The notes beneath the pieces are model-generated. The model was not told the origin of the DNA. It searched no databases and was given only the letters and a program-made list of their open reading frames with translations. This document shows, piece by piece, positions 47,230 to 59,974 of a DNA stretch of 64,000 bases (position 1 is the stretch's first letter; the number at the start of each line of letters is the position of its first letter). Made by a program: the position numbers and the translations under genes. Source of the DNA: Epiperipatus broadwayi. Taxonomy: Eukaryota; Onychophora; Udeonychophora; Euonychophora; Peripatidae. The DNA lies in contig JAQFVV010012506.1 of assembly GCA_028023455.1 (NCBI GenBank), positions 4,020,714 to 4,084,713 of the forward strand. Direction: 5' to 3'.

Positions 47230-48716
47230 GTTTATGTAAGATTGCGTGGTTTACCATCATCCATCGAGAGTAACTTATGTTCTCCATGATTTAGCCTGGT
47301 ATTAAAAATAGGTCTGTGTAATGGATATAACCTTTCTACTGCTTTTGCCACTTGTTTTATACCTAACTGCACATTTGTCAGCGCCTTGCTATCTTCCCAT
47401 TTGATCACTTCAATTTCCTTCCCTTCATCTAACAGACTCCTTCCCAGTTCCTGATATACCGTCCCTAATCTGTTATCTAAATGTGCTGATCCTTCCAGCT
47501 GTCCTCCCTATACCATCCAGTTCAGCATGATTGCATTGCTCCATGAATTCTGGTTCATGAAGTTTGATCACATTTGCCTGTCTACCCAATATGTATCTAG
47601 AACTTGATACTAGCCGTGAGTTTTGCCTCATCTCTTCTTTGGCCTATCCACTCTTTTGCTCATGTCTGTTGCCACCTTCTCACAGAATTCTGCCAACATT
47701 CTTTTGTTAGATTTCTCCATTTTTCCCTCCCTGTCCCGCTGCTCCTCTCTTAACTGAATAATAATACTCATCAAACCGCTAAAATCTATCTCATTTTTTA
47801 TTTCTTGTTGTTCGCTCTTTCTCTGTATCATTATTGTCTTTTCCCAACTATCTCAGTTTGTTCCCTTGGGTGTCCATTCTCGTTTGCGACCTTGTATGCA
47901 TAAATATCTACCAATTAACCCTTCTTATTATATATTTCGCTTTACTGCTTACCTTTCTTCCTTTATTCTTTTATTTCTGCTTGCATATTTATTTCCTTTT
48001 AACGATTGGCGTTTGGTACGCTAGCTAATCCGAACCACACTTGTTCAAGTTCACCTCTTTGCCTGCCTGCCCTACACTCAAATCCCTGCTATGCCTGTTT
48101 TCCCGATGCTTACCATCTACTCCACCATGTATATGATTTCTTGATAACTCTATTTCCTTATGAATGCTTTAAAACAACATACGTATATAGTTGATGTGCC
48201 TTTAACTGATATAGTTTATCTCACTGTGTTTACGATTCATCAATAACTCTATTTCCTTATGACTGCTTTAAAACAACAAACGTATATAGCTGATTTTACT
48301 TTAACTGATATAGTTTATCTCATTGCATATACACTTATCGATAATCTTTTCTAAAATTTATTCGTTCTTTTACAACATTTATATAGATAATATCCGGTTA
48401 TATAATTATACAGCTATTTCTTAAATTCCCCTATTCCAAGTTGTAAAAGCTAGCTGAATAATTCTTTATCCTACACTAGATAAAAAAAAAACCTCAAGAG
48501 ATTTTCATACAGTTACTTTCCCCCTTTCTTTCTCTTCCCTTCTACACATATGACTTGGAAACACATATATAAAATATCACAAAGTGAAGAAAAAAAACTC
48601 TCCATCTCGCCTTCGTTCTTCTCCAATTTAATTTCTATTCTTTTTTTTTCAACAAAGTTTACCCAACACATGATTACGAATTGTACAATAAACAATCCTG
48701 GACTGGCCTCCAAAAT
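47230..48716 (-). mobile_element. Decayed retroelement, gag-like coding debris
   Basis: Less AT-rich than the flanks on both sides. On minus, 47628-47831 is open and reads a charged, coiled-coil-like segment (...LREEQRDREGKMEKSNKRML). Further downstream come HEPEFMEQCNHAELDGI and DSKALTNVQLGIKQVAKAVE with breaks between them. Upstream, TTACA at 48716 is followed within 4 bases by TTGGAGGCCAGTCCAGG, which looks like an LTR end plus primer-binding site. This suggests the 5' region of an LTR retrotransposon, but no enzyme domain is present to prove it. Confidence 0.4.
48130..48340. repeat. Tandem duplication, 99-bp period
   Basis: AACTCTATTTCCTTATGA at 48146 recurs at 48245, followed both times by CTGCTTTAAAACAACA or a close variant and AACTGATATAGTTTATCTCA. 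Confidence 0.8.
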
Positions 48717-49241
48717 GTAACGAAATAATGATATGAGCAAGCTAAACAAGCTAACTCTTTTCACATCTGTTACCACAAGCAAGAGTACATACAGATATAA
48801 ACGAAAGTTGTTTCCCAATCAGATGTCTCTCAGCTGCTGAAATTATTGCAAATTTACAGCGCTTGGATAAATTTATAAATTGTACTGGAATTATTTCTGC
48901 TATACAATAATTGACACGTGTGCCACATTACTAGAATTAATGTCTAATTTATTATAAGATAAGCCTTACGGGTGAATTACTCTAATTGGTATGATGAAGA
49001 CAGCGAGACGAGACAAAAAGAGCCATTCATTATTAAACGTTATTTAATCCAATAAAATAAAACAAATACAAATAAGATATAAGACTTAAACACACAATAA
49101 AATCATTAGATAAATAAGTTATATGTAATTTAAAGCATTAACACTAAGAAGAACACTCATCCTCAATGTATTTAAAATGAATCTAGACTTAGAGTCTCTT
49201 TCTCCTTCGTGTATTATTTGATAAAGTCTACTAAATATTTA

Positions 49242-49643
49242 ATCACTGTGAAGCCACCAAGAATATGAAGGAAGAAAACTGAATGCTAAGAGTCGGAGCC
49301 AGATCCCAAGAACAACCGTCTCTCCTAAAGAAGTGGAATAATCCACATGACGGCCAGCTGAATATCACCAACGTCGAGAAAACCTAGGTAAACTAAACTT
49401 TGAATATACATGTCCCATGTGTACATACTTTCATTAACATTGGCCATGTTAATGAAAGTATGTACACATGGGACATGTATATTCAAAGTTTAGTTTACCT
49501 AGGTTTTCTCGACGTTGGTGATATTCAGCTGGCCGTCATGTGGATTATTCCACTTCTTTAGGAGAGACGGTTGTTCTTGGGATCTGGCTCCGACTCTTAG
49601 CATTCAGTTTTCTTCCTTCATATTCTTGGTGGCTCACAGTGAT
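49242..49643. repeat. 402-bp nearly perfect palindrome
   Basis: The left arm starts ATCACTGTGAAGCCACC (49242) and ends CATTAACAT (49440). After TGGCC the right arm starts ATGTTAATG (49446) and ends GGTGGCTCACAGTGAT (49643). Reading both arms I find a single 1-base indel near the outer end and no other mismatch. It is less AT-rich than its surroundings. No TIR-type ends or target duplication are evident. Confidence 0.95.
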
Positions 49644-50602
49644 GGTATATCGATGACAGGGAATGTGAACTATCAGGCAGACGCTACAGCTGTTGTAACT
49701 TCATGAGAGAGGTATGACCCTACGAGCAAGGCGGGTATGGATCAAGCTAGCGTCCGTTTAGGTTCCTAGCCACTCATTCTCCAAGCTTCACCATTGGAAT
49801 AGAGTTGAGTCATGTTCACAAAATTCAGCAAGCTCCAAAAATATTATATAATTTCAGCTAAGAAGCGTACTCAAAAAAAAAATGTCTGCTTCCTTACTCT
49901 TTCTTCATAGATCTCTCTTTCCCAGAATCCCTTTCTTATCTTGATCTCCTAGTTCAAATTTTCTTTTTATTGTTCATTGGAATGTCAGTAGGTTCATTTT
50001 CACACCTTTATTTTCCACTTCTTACAAAATCATCATAGTTTTCTCTCTTTTTTTTTACTTTTAACAAAATCATTTTCTTATTTACATCTCATATCTTTCC
50101 CTCCCTTTGAATAATTATACATATGTTTCACTCATTCAAATGTGTAGTTTCGAGAGAAGATTCTTATCTTTTTATAAAGCTAATTTATGACAAACTTCAA
50201 CAAAACTTCTAAATATCAGCTTTTAACCCATCTGACTCTCCCTTTTATTTTATCTCCTTTAAGTTTTTTCTCATAAAATTAAATGATATGATTTTGATAT
50301 TCTTTCCACTTTTATTATTTATTTTCCAAAATGTTGACTTTTAAGAGTCAAAGATATGAATCTCATTAGCCTTCCCTCCTCTGTCTTTCATTTAATCACT
50401 ACAATTAATTCCTAATTAGTTACATTCCTGAAATCAATTCAAATAATTTTGATTTGAACATATTATAAAGTTTGATATAGATTTCTTTTCGCTCCTACGT
50501 TTACTTTAAATATTTTAAGTATTATTTTGTTATTTAAAAAAAAAACCCTCATATTTAATATTATTTGATATATTAAATATTTATATATGTGTGATCATCA
50601 CA

Positions 50603-51338
50603 ATATATTAATCAATTATATAGATCTAAAACCTTACAGATATGGAAATAAATTCCTAAGATTAATTAATATTATAGACCTTAAAAACTTACCATATATG
50701 AACATAAATTCCTAAGAGAGTAATTAATTGTATAAATAAAAAGCTAAGAGGAATTTCATTGTATGATAACAAACTCTAAATAATATGTAAATTAATTACG
50801 CGAACTGATTAATTAAAAGCAAATAATTTACTCCAGAGAAGAGAAACAAAAGAAAAGATGATATAAAAACCGAGAGAAAAAGGACTGCTTGCTTTTTCTG
50901 TAGTATCTGCTACTGTTAGTGCATCCACGAGTTGAAGGGCAGTGAAGATCATCATCGGAGGATTTCAGTCCCAGGATCTCATCTCCTGTAGGTCACTAAA
51001 CTGATTAGTACTTTTAACAGACCATATTGGTCTTATTATTATTTTAAACACCTCAAGAGGCTCTTAGAGGGTGTATTATAAAGCTTATAGATGATAGTGA
51101 AGATAAAGTTAATTAATAGCTTTTGCTTAATTGTATAAACAGTATTTATTATTCAGTAATTAACCAGTGAATTAACCTCGCTCAAATGCAGACTTTATAT
51201 TAGTGTTAAAGTTCAGTATAGTAATTATTTTTCTAAATTGTTAATAAATTATTATTGCTAAACATATGTGCTGTTATTCTATTGAGTTTTATTGTATATT
51301 TGTTTGCTGATCACCCAGTCATAGTTGGGGATACAGCA
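50603..51338 (+). repeat. Solo LTR of the 34.6-kb gypsy family
   Basis: Matches the two LTRs of the full-length element in order: TAGATCTAAAACCTTACAGA, TATAAAAAC (TATA box), AGGACTGCTTGC, ATCATCATCGGAGGATTTC, CATAGTTGGGGATACAGCA. It begins inside the LTR, so the first about 100 bp are missing or rearranged. There is no internal region next to it. Confidence 0.88.
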
Positions 51339-51399
51339 CTCAGATTGAAAAACATTAATATTTTTTTCAGTTTGAGTTGGTAATTTGAAAGTATAACAA

Positions 51400-52530
51400 A
51401 AAGGTTAAAAACGACTGTTAGAAGAAAGATGCAGTAGATTCAAAGGTTCAAGTGCATTGTTCAAAAAAATCTAAAAAGCTCTTCATTGATGAAAATATAA
51501 GCTAGAAACTAGTCTAAAATTATAAGAACAAAAGAGCACTGGATAAGGATCTATTAAGCCACATAATCAAGCACCTGCTGATTATTAAAGTTACACTAAA
51601 TGCCATAAAAGTGGTGAGAATAAAAGATTCTACTATTGATAGCAAGCAAAAATAATATGTTAACTAGTTAGTCATGTGATGCAAGAGCAATAATTAGATT
51701 ACAAGATGACAGTAATAAATTAACTTTGAAAGAAATGTCATACAGGGAAATTCTACTTTTTCAAAACTTTTTACAAGTTTCCTATGAGAGTATTTTATGA
51801 ATTATCATGAAAAGCTAAAAGAGTAAAAATTATTTAAGCTATCTACATTTTTTGGATGATGTAATATTTTTGAAAGTGATGATCATTACAAAAGCTATCA
51901 AATAAAAGTTAGATTAAAGATAGTAACAAAAATAGAAAAAAGTAATGTTTAATGACTTTTCAGCATGAGATAAAATAAAGATTTTATAGTGATGAATTAG
52001 AAGTAGTCAATTATTACAAATACCAAGGTCAGATTATTAATATAAATATAATGAAAAAATTAATGTTAGAATTAAGCTCGGCTGGCACACTATTAATGAA
52101 AATAATCCAATATTAAAAAATAAGGAAATTTTTTAATAAAAGTTACCAGTACTTACTTACAGATCTGAAATTTAGTCACTTAATAAAAGAACAATTTAAA
52201 TACTTCATATCATAAAGTGTAGTATAAAAAAATGTATATTGAGAATAATAAGAACAGATCAAAAGTTCAAAGTGTAGATGACAAATGGCTTTAAAAAAAA
52301 AAAAAAACTAAAATAAAATTGAACTGGACATGTCACCAAAAAGACAAAATTGGAAAAATGAGTCATAAACTGGACTCCAATAAAAAGTCTTAGAAAAAGG
52401 TCACATGTAAGATGAATGAATGAGGTTTTCTAGAGTGATGAATAAAAAAGAAGCTACAGATTGGAGAAACTGGATTAAATTTGAAAAAAAATTTCATCCT
52501 GCTGTGACCTTCTAATGGTAGATAATAATG
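51400..52530 (+). mobile_element. Non-LTR retrotransposon (LINE) 3' remnant
   Basis: FLDDVIFLK (about 51850) is a variant of the RT YADD motif. LPVLTYRSEI (about 52143) matches CVLPVLTYGSETW. TGHVTKK (about 52322) with NWTPIKSLRKRSHVR (about 52365) matches the GHVARM...W.P...R.RGRP tail, which is typical of RTE- and CR1-like elements. The end carries TAATGGTAGATAATAATGAT, a GATAAT-type tail. The frame is broken by many stops. It lies on the opposite strand to the LINE at 30-31.3 kb. Confidence 0.72.
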
Positions 52531-52883
52531 ATTCATGTATATATTTCCCTGTATTCAGTTACCATTACTTTGTTTTTCTGTTTGCTCTAAGTATTATATA
52601 TTAAAATTATATTTTATAATTTTTGACTTTCATGGTGGGTTTTTTTTTTAATTGCTTTTAACTTTTCTATATTTCAAGAAACTAGTAATCTTCTTCAAAA
52701 AATAATTTTATCTGTTTGAATTGTCAGTTAAAGTTGAATTTGATAATTCAAACAGATAAATTAAGCATGGAAAAAGATTTCTAGCCATTAAAATTTGGGA
52801 GAGAATAATAAAATAATAATAATAAAGGTAGCAAATGCCAAAAACAAGTAATAAAAACAAATTCAAGTACATATATTACTTAC

Positions 52884-52979
52884 TTTAATGTTTTCACCTG
52901 AAAACCATTCTTGAGCAGTCATGGCAGGTTTTGTTGATGCAGTAAGTGGAAACAAATCTTCATGGAAACATCTGTAAGT
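52884..52979 (-). CDS. CORO7: Coronin-7 exon 3 of window (FHEDLFP segment)
   Basis: A 96-bp, 32-codon exon, phase 0 at both ends, with a GTAAGT donor. It reads TYRCFHEDLFPLTAS and then TAQEWFSGENIK. FHEDLFP ends the first coronin repeat and mirrors FQDDLFPDT in the last exon of the window; WFSG is also shared by both. It joins directly after VTRK of the previous exon. Confidence 0.92.
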
Positions 52980-55900
52980 CTTAAAAATAAAATAAAAAAA
53001 GATTAAAATACAAAAAAAAAAAAAAAACCCAGATATTATGAAGACAAATTTATTGATTAAATATTATCAAAACTATCACAAAATATTCATTAATTCATAA
53101 TGGGAATTTCTTTTGACTTACATTTAATGAATAATATTAATCAAAATGATATCTAATATAAATGTGATAAACATAAATTTAAAAAAAATGTCTAATGGAG
53201 AATATTATGAAACATTAATATTCCAGTAACTTTTCAATATTAGCTGTAATATTATTAGAAATACATTCTTAAAAAAAATATAATAGCAATCTACTGAAAA
53301 TTAAGAAAGACTAAAGTATATCTTAAGAATTCCCCCGTGTTTATTTTAGAATAACAAAAATGGTGCTAGCATATTTCTTGGATTTTTATTGACAAAAACT
53401 ATCAAAATGGTAAAGAGGTAATGTTAACCATTATTGCAAAATGCTTTTGCATAAGATAGACTAAAAATGAGATTTTTATAAAAGCAAAAATAATTAAATA
53501 TTTAAATACATTTAACAAAATACTTTTATAATCATTAAATGTATGACTATATCAGCTATTACTACTTTAAAAATAAAACCTTTTTAAGAATATGTTTTTC
53601 TGATAAATCAAAAAATAATGGTGAGAAAATTAGGCAGATAAAATACACAGAATATATTATAATAATTGTTCATAGTATAAGACAATTATTTTAATGGCTA
53701 CAAATCTGCCAGATACAACATAAATGGAAACTTTTTTCTTATATTTTGATATTACAGCAAAAATGTAAAGCATGCCATTTTATAATTATTTATACAAACT
53801 TTATATACAATAAATATTTTAAGACTCTAATATAAAATGAAAATTTCGTTAAGTCAAAAACATCATTTAGCTTCATGATAATAGTTATAAAAAAGTTATT
53901 TTATATAATCTTTTATTTTAATTAAAATAATCTTTTAAAAAGTGTAGATGATATCTATATATATTATAAGTACATATGTATATATGTGATTTAGCCTGTC
54001 ACATTTATAGAACTTACTCTAAATTTATCTTGATATGATGGCATGTATTCATATCTAAGTCCTTCGAAATTCTGAATGAATGACATAAATATCATCATAG
54101 TAGGCATTATTAAACTGTATACAGACTTGGAATAGTAGGAACATTGTGCATCGAAAAAGCATGTTTTTTTCATTTCAGATATATATATATATTACTTATA
54201 AAATATATATATATATAATTATGATGATAAAATATAAATTTCATGACATAAACTTACTTTTACTATGACAGATCTCTTCCCATAATGAGTGATGGTCACC
54301 ATATATGGGTCCATCATTAGACAGTCAATTACATAGATGTTCAATTATGTGCAGCTAGATCTGTGGTTGGCATAAGCCCTATTTATAATAATTAACTGCA
54401 ATGCTATAAATTTAAATTTGTATCTAAATCTTAAAATAATATAAAATCTGATTTTTTTATAGAATAAATATTTATGATAGAATATGAAATTAAGTGACAA
54501 CATTAGATTTCTAATGCCAATAATAAAGAAACTGATTCAAATACACCAAAGACACTATCATATCTGCATGATAAAAAAAATACAGATTGCAAATCATCGT
54601 AATATTATTAATTATTAAACAATGCAACATAATACCTTTTTTATGAAAGATATTAATGAATCTAATATATTACATCATTACATTTTGACAGATCATAATG
54701 GCAAGATTATAACCCACTTTCTCAAAATTTAAAAAAAAAATTCTTAAATGGAAATTACAAATGCATATAGGATATTCCTCATCAAGGGTCTTGCCTATTT
54801 ATAAAATTAAAAGAACAGACTAGAGAGAAAAAAAAAAAGATAGATCTACTAGACAATCAAAAGCTTAACTATAAAATAATAAGAGCATGAATAATCAGGA
54901 CAAAGGATACATACAACTTATAAACTGGATTAAGATCACCTGATCCAGGAATCAGCTGTAAATAATGCATAACATATTCCAAGTTTGATGCAAAAAAACT
55001 GTCCTTATTTAACCATTGTATCATCTGACAATTATATGTTATTATTCTCACTAAAAGCCAGAATTAAGTTTTAGATCTCCTCCACTAAAACAAGTAAAAA
55101 CTGGATTATCCATCTCACATGAATACATTTAGTGCAAAACTCCATATGGACAACAACATGGGAAAAATCTGCAGAATTACACCCAAGGGAAAACAGCACA
55201 GAAACTATGAATAGACAGACAATCCAAGAAACTGATTAATGGAGTCCTATGATTAGAAGAACAAACAATCTATGGAGCTGACCATAGCAGCACAGCAGAG
55301 CAAGAAGGCAACACAGAATCCATAGGCAAACCAAGTACCAGCAGGATTACCAGTTGTATAGTTTATCAGACTAAACAATTAAAGAAGAATGAGTATAATA
55401 TACTACTACAAACTAGTGTAGGAATCTTGGATGGAATTCTACAAAAATTAAGTCTTTTATAACATTACAGTACAAACTTATTGGCAAGTGACGAATAAGG
55501 AGGTTGTGCTAGTTATAACATCAATTAGACCAATAATGTAGTCTTTTTTCTTTCACTCTCATGATGAGAGATAAATAACTATGTACTAGGCTTGTAGGGT
55601 GGATCATTTTTGTTGCAGAAGGTAGGTATGCTTTAATTTTGTTTAAAATTATTGTATAAGCAAAGTTCTAACTGTCATAAAGGCAATCCTACATATGGAC
55701 AATCTGCTGTATATATGGAAAATAATAGTAAAGATATTATAATCTGTATTAAATAGGACATACTGATAATATAACTACTGCATTCTCATTTGGTTAAACA
55801 AAACACAACAGTAATTTTACATGACGTATACTTCCATTTTAAAATACATCCATAATATAAAAGTAAACCATGACCTATATAAAAAAATTTATAATGACTC

Positions 55901-56239
55901 TGGTCATAACACTAATTTCATTTATGACTCTTATAATATGTTCTCTTATCTTTTTAAATTTCTTTTTTAAAATCAACCACACCTGCAGTTTCCATAACAC
56001 CATTACTCAATTCATTTAAGTTCTGATGGTTTTTCAATATTTTGAAGTGCTGAAAATCAATTTTTGAATTCCATTTATGTCAGTCATCTGCTCAATAAAG
56101 TAATCCATATTTATAGAATGTAAATATTTTTAGTCTACATCTTTTCAGTTTTATATCAAAATATTCTTGTTAAAGATAATACAATTCTGACATTAAAATT
56201 TTTGCAAACTGCTACATTCTAAACAATATTCTTATTATA

Positions 56240-56490
56240 TGATCACCATTTTATATGCTTACTCATGCTGTTAATAAAAGGACCAAACTTTCCACACAGT
56301 AGTGCCACCAAGTGCAAGCTTTCATAATCAATGGATGCAAGAAATTTTGTGCATAAAATTCTTATTTAGTGCCTATTCATCCAAAATTCCCAAACTAGCT
56401 TTTAGCTTGTGACTTTCATTAGTGAGGAGCCTTGGATTTGGGCGCACTGCACCTAAATCTTAAGATCTCATGCAACCCTCCAGCAATCAT
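56240..56490 (+). repeat. Foldback-family copy
   Basis: ATGATCACCATTTTATATGC, then CCAAACTTTCCACACAGTAG, TGCCACCAAGTGCAAGC, ATAATCAATGGATGCA, TTGTGCATAAAATTC and CGCACTGCACCTA. It is a single arm of the family, followed 450 bp later by a full foldback copy in the same orientation. Confidence 0.78.
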
Positions 56491-56689
56491 CTTTTACCTA
56501 TAACTATAAAGCTAGGAGCCCAAGATGAAAAACACCATAATGTTTCCAACTCAAGTTCATTTGCTTATATAGTCATACAGCTCTAAACTCAGTTCAGCAT
56601 CTCTATACATTTTGGTGTCTTTCGTTTTTCAAAGGGCAGTTCTCATTATCCTATGGGCAAAATAAGTATAATACCATTAAAACATCACA

Positions 56690-57093
56690 TGATCACCATT
56701 TGATATGCTTACACATGCTGTTAATAACAGTACCAAACTCTCCATGCAGTAGTGCCACCAAGTGCAAACTTTCATAATCAATGAATGCAGGAAGGATTGT
56801 GCATAAACTCCCCATCTAGTGTCCACTCATCCATTATCTTCAGACGAGTTTCTAGCTTGTGCTTTCAACAGTGAGGACCTTGGATTTGAGAGCACTGCAC
56901 CTAGATCTTAGGATCTAATGCAACCCTCTAAATAGATAAAAGGTGGTCCAAAGCTCAGCTAGAAACTAATCTAGGAATGTTAGATGAGTAGGCACCAGAT
57001 AGGGAATTTATGCACAAACCTTCCTGCATACATTGATTACAAAAGCTTACACTTGGTGGCATTACTGAGAGTTTGGTTTGGTACTCTTAATTA
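56690..57093. repeat. Foldback element, full copy with about 105-bp arms
   Basis: From about 56719, GTACCAAACTCTCCATGCAG..., GTGCATAAACTCCCCATCTA... is mirrored at 56970-57093 as ...TAGGGAATTTATGCACAAAC..., ...CTGAGAGTTTGGTTTGGTAC. The centre (about 56835-56965) holds GAGAGCACTGCACCTAGATC. No coding capacity. Confidence 0.82.
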
Positions 57094-58997
57094 ATATTCT
57101 TATTAATTAAATTTCATAATAATTATCATTTATTGTTATCACATCCATTTTTATTGGTTTTTCTAACAAGATAAAATTAAAAAAAATTTGGTATTTTCTG
57201 TGAATTCATCAATCTATTTTCAAGTGAATTTATTTTTCATATTAATAATTACCCAAATCAAGAATAATACCACATTCTAATCTTTCTATAAAAATAATTA
57301 ATAATTATTTTAAAATATGATTTTATATTACCAGTTAAATTTGAATATTTTTGTATGTTTTTTACTATTTTTTTTTTTTTGTGATCCAAATGAATAGCAT
57401 ATAAACTTAAGTGATTTCATTTGGAAATACTAAGTTTTTTTGTATTACAAGTTTAATGATAGTGAATTTGTCTTAAGGAAGCTTTTAACTCTATATTGTA
57501 TACAATCCTATTCTATCAAATATACTATTATTTTTCTTTTATAATAAAATAATTTTTAACTTTTCAATTATATATATACATTTTTTTCAAATTTCTCATC
57601 TAATTTTTTCAGCCTTATGACATAAGTTTTAATAACAATAAAAATTAACAAATTGAGTATTTGTACTTGATTTTTGAGAATTTATATAAAAGTACAATAT
57701 CAAGCTATAATTGTATGCATTGAGTATCAGTACTAAAAACTAAGCTTCATTTTTTTTTATTTAGACTGATTTCTAAATACTGCTGTTTAAATATTGGTCT
57801 TTGATAATGTTACATCCTATATAAATGATTGGTTTGTTACAGTGAATTGAAACACAAAAGATCTTCAAATTTAACAAAATGGATGTTACTCAACACTATA
57901 TCAGAGTAAAAAATAATAATTTTAAATAGAGACCAAAAAGAAGCTAATAGGTAGCATCCATACATAATAAATGTTAAATTAATATCCTTGCTAATTGTAG
58001 GAGTTTCAAAATATGTTTTTACTAAATGTCTACAAGAAGAATTATCCACCACATTCTTAATACCATTAATTCTATCTTTGTTGACATGATAAAATGTCTA
58101 AAAATATGCATTGGAAAAAATGGTGGATATATTAAGTTCCATTAAAAAAAAACCACTTTTTTCTTTTTCAGTGATACTAAAATTTGTGACATACATTTTC
58201 TCTCTATATAAAGTAAAAGGAATAAATTTAAATAATACTAAATATTCAAAGATATAAATTAAAATATACTAAAACTGAAAATACTAAATAGAATGTAAAA
58301 TAATAATTTATTCGGCCTATCTAGTTTCTATATTCTGTTTGATAAATTATTTTATGAGGATGATCATTAAGAAAAAAAGAAGAAGACTCCTTAAACTATA
58401 TAACTATTTATTTATATTCAAAATAATAACTTATATGCATTATAATTTTACAGTATGATAAATAAAATTTTGAATTCAAAGAGAAACTGTCAATTACAAC
58501 TATTTAACATTCTTAAATATGTCTAATAGTTCATTTATATTTATTATTAAACTTTAAAAATATATATTCTTTTTAAAATACCATTATAAATAAAGTATAA
58601 TAATTTACATATGTATATACATATTTCTTTTTATGTCTGTTTCATACATTATTATAAAAACAATCTTTTCAGTATAAATATTAACGATTTTCAATTAATA
58701 TTACAATGAAAATAAATCAGACAAGTACATAATATAAAAGTAAAATAAATATAAAGAAAAAAAAGCACAGAACAAAAGATACAAAAAGAGATACAAAAAA
58801 AAAAAAAGAAATATATATCTAAAGACAATATATTTAATATTAACTATATGACAAATATTTTAAATTTTTTATTAATAATTAATAATGAAAAAAATGTTTT
58901 TTAAATAACATTAATTATAAAAATATAAATAAAATTCAAAGGCATAATAATAATCAATTTCAATCATTTTTAGTTTAGTTATGTTAAAAAAATTTAC

Positions 58998-59201
58998 CTT
59001 TCGAGTAACATGATAACTAATAGGAATTACTGCATACTGAGTCAATTGTAATAATCTGTTGACTTCACACTGCATAACATTAAGAGCTCGCTTGGGAATT
59101 CTGACTATGCCTTTAGTTTGATGCTCACATAAATGCCTTGATGTCTCAGTCAAATAGGGTTCTTTGGTTGTAAATTCGAAAAAAGCAATAGAATTGTCAG
59201 C
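58998..59201 (-). CDS. CORO7: Coronin-7 exon 2 of window (extension of repeat 1)
   Basis: A 204-bp, 68-codon exon, phase 0 at both ends. It starts ADNSIAFFEF and contains TKGIVRIPKRALNVMQCEV and LLQLTQYAVIPISYHVTRK. The order aromatic FFE, then PKRAL, then QLT, then PISY is diagnostic of the coronin C-terminal extension that packs against the propeller. The donor is GTAAAT. The acceptor follows a T-rich tract. Confidence 0.93.
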
Positions 59202-59875
59202 CTTAAAAAAAAGTTATACAAACATAAAATATATATATATATACTGTAATATATAAACATATATATACATATACGTACTTTAATAAAGTTAAAGTAAATT
59301 AACTGTATTAATTAAACGAGAAGTCGATTGAAGAGCTTCTAGTGGATTCTGCGTGGTAATAATGTTTGGTTTCTACAGTTACACATCTGTTCTAAAAAGT
59401 TTAATAAGACAGCGGTCTTTTATTTAACAAACTGAAATTATGGTTACAGTTATAGAACCTACTAAAGAGAAATACTAAATTGGGAATCACTCCTGAAGTT
59501 CTTACTACTATTTCTATGTAAATAGACTATATGAGAAAAAATAAGACAGTTCTAAGTTCAGTAAACTAATAACTACGTATAATGTGCTTTTTGCTAAATG
59601 CTGAATTATATATTTATATTCATTGCAAATTCTAATTAAAGGATGTGTTATCAACTTTAGTTATATATGTATGCAGGCCTGTTTATGTCTATTGTATTAA
59701 TAATTAAACTAATATTTTATTACTTTTACCTAGTTTTATATTTATTTCTTTATGCTACCACAGATGAGTTAAAATTCCCTGTGGACACAGCATATACACA
59801 ATACAAACATAATGTAATTCCAAGAGATTTAAACTTTTCTCAAAAAAAAAAATGTAATTCAATATTAAAGCCAAT

Positions 59876-59930
59876 AAACATCACATGATTACCATTAATA
59901 TTAGTATACATGTTGTATATATTATTTATA
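59876..59930 (+). repeat. Foldback-family fragment
   Basis: AAACATCACATGATTACCAT followed by a diverged TAGTATACATG phrase. It matches only the outermost part of the family (AACATCACATGATCACCAT at 56691). Confidence 0.4.
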
Positions 59931-59974
59931 TTAAAATACAAACATAAATATACAAACACAATAATAAATATATA

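Larger units (their letters stand above)
45645..52883 (-). other. Coronin-7 intron, 7.2 kb
   Basis: Contains a foldback-family copy (about 45870-46100), degenerate tandem repeats (46.7-47.2 kb and 48.1-48.3 kb), gag-like debris on minus (47.23-48.72 kb), the 402-bp palindrome (49242-49643), a solo LTR (50603-51338) and a LINE remnant (51.4-52.5 kb). About 49,650-50,600 has nothing recognised. Confidence 0.75.
52980..58997 (-). other. Coronin-7 intron, 6.0 kb
   Basis: Contains two copies of the foldback family (56.24-56.49 kb and 56.69-57.09 kb). The stretch around 55,050-55,450 is less AT-rich but has no recognisable frame. The rest is AT-rich with no content that I can name. Confidence 0.7.

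Noticed and set aside
49515-49706. Open frame in the right arm of the palindrome
   Set aside because: It arises from the palindrome and the following few bases. No similarity or transcript signal.
53991-54173. Minus-strand frame with SYQDKFR-like phrase in a coronin intron
   Set aside because: It looked like an extra coronin exon, but the exon at 52884-52979 already joins in phase to 58998-59201 and this frame has no fitting splice pair.
54180-54225. TA-rich runs (also 9820, 25230, 26010, 59230)
   Set aside because: Plain microsatellites of an AT-rich genome; no further structure.
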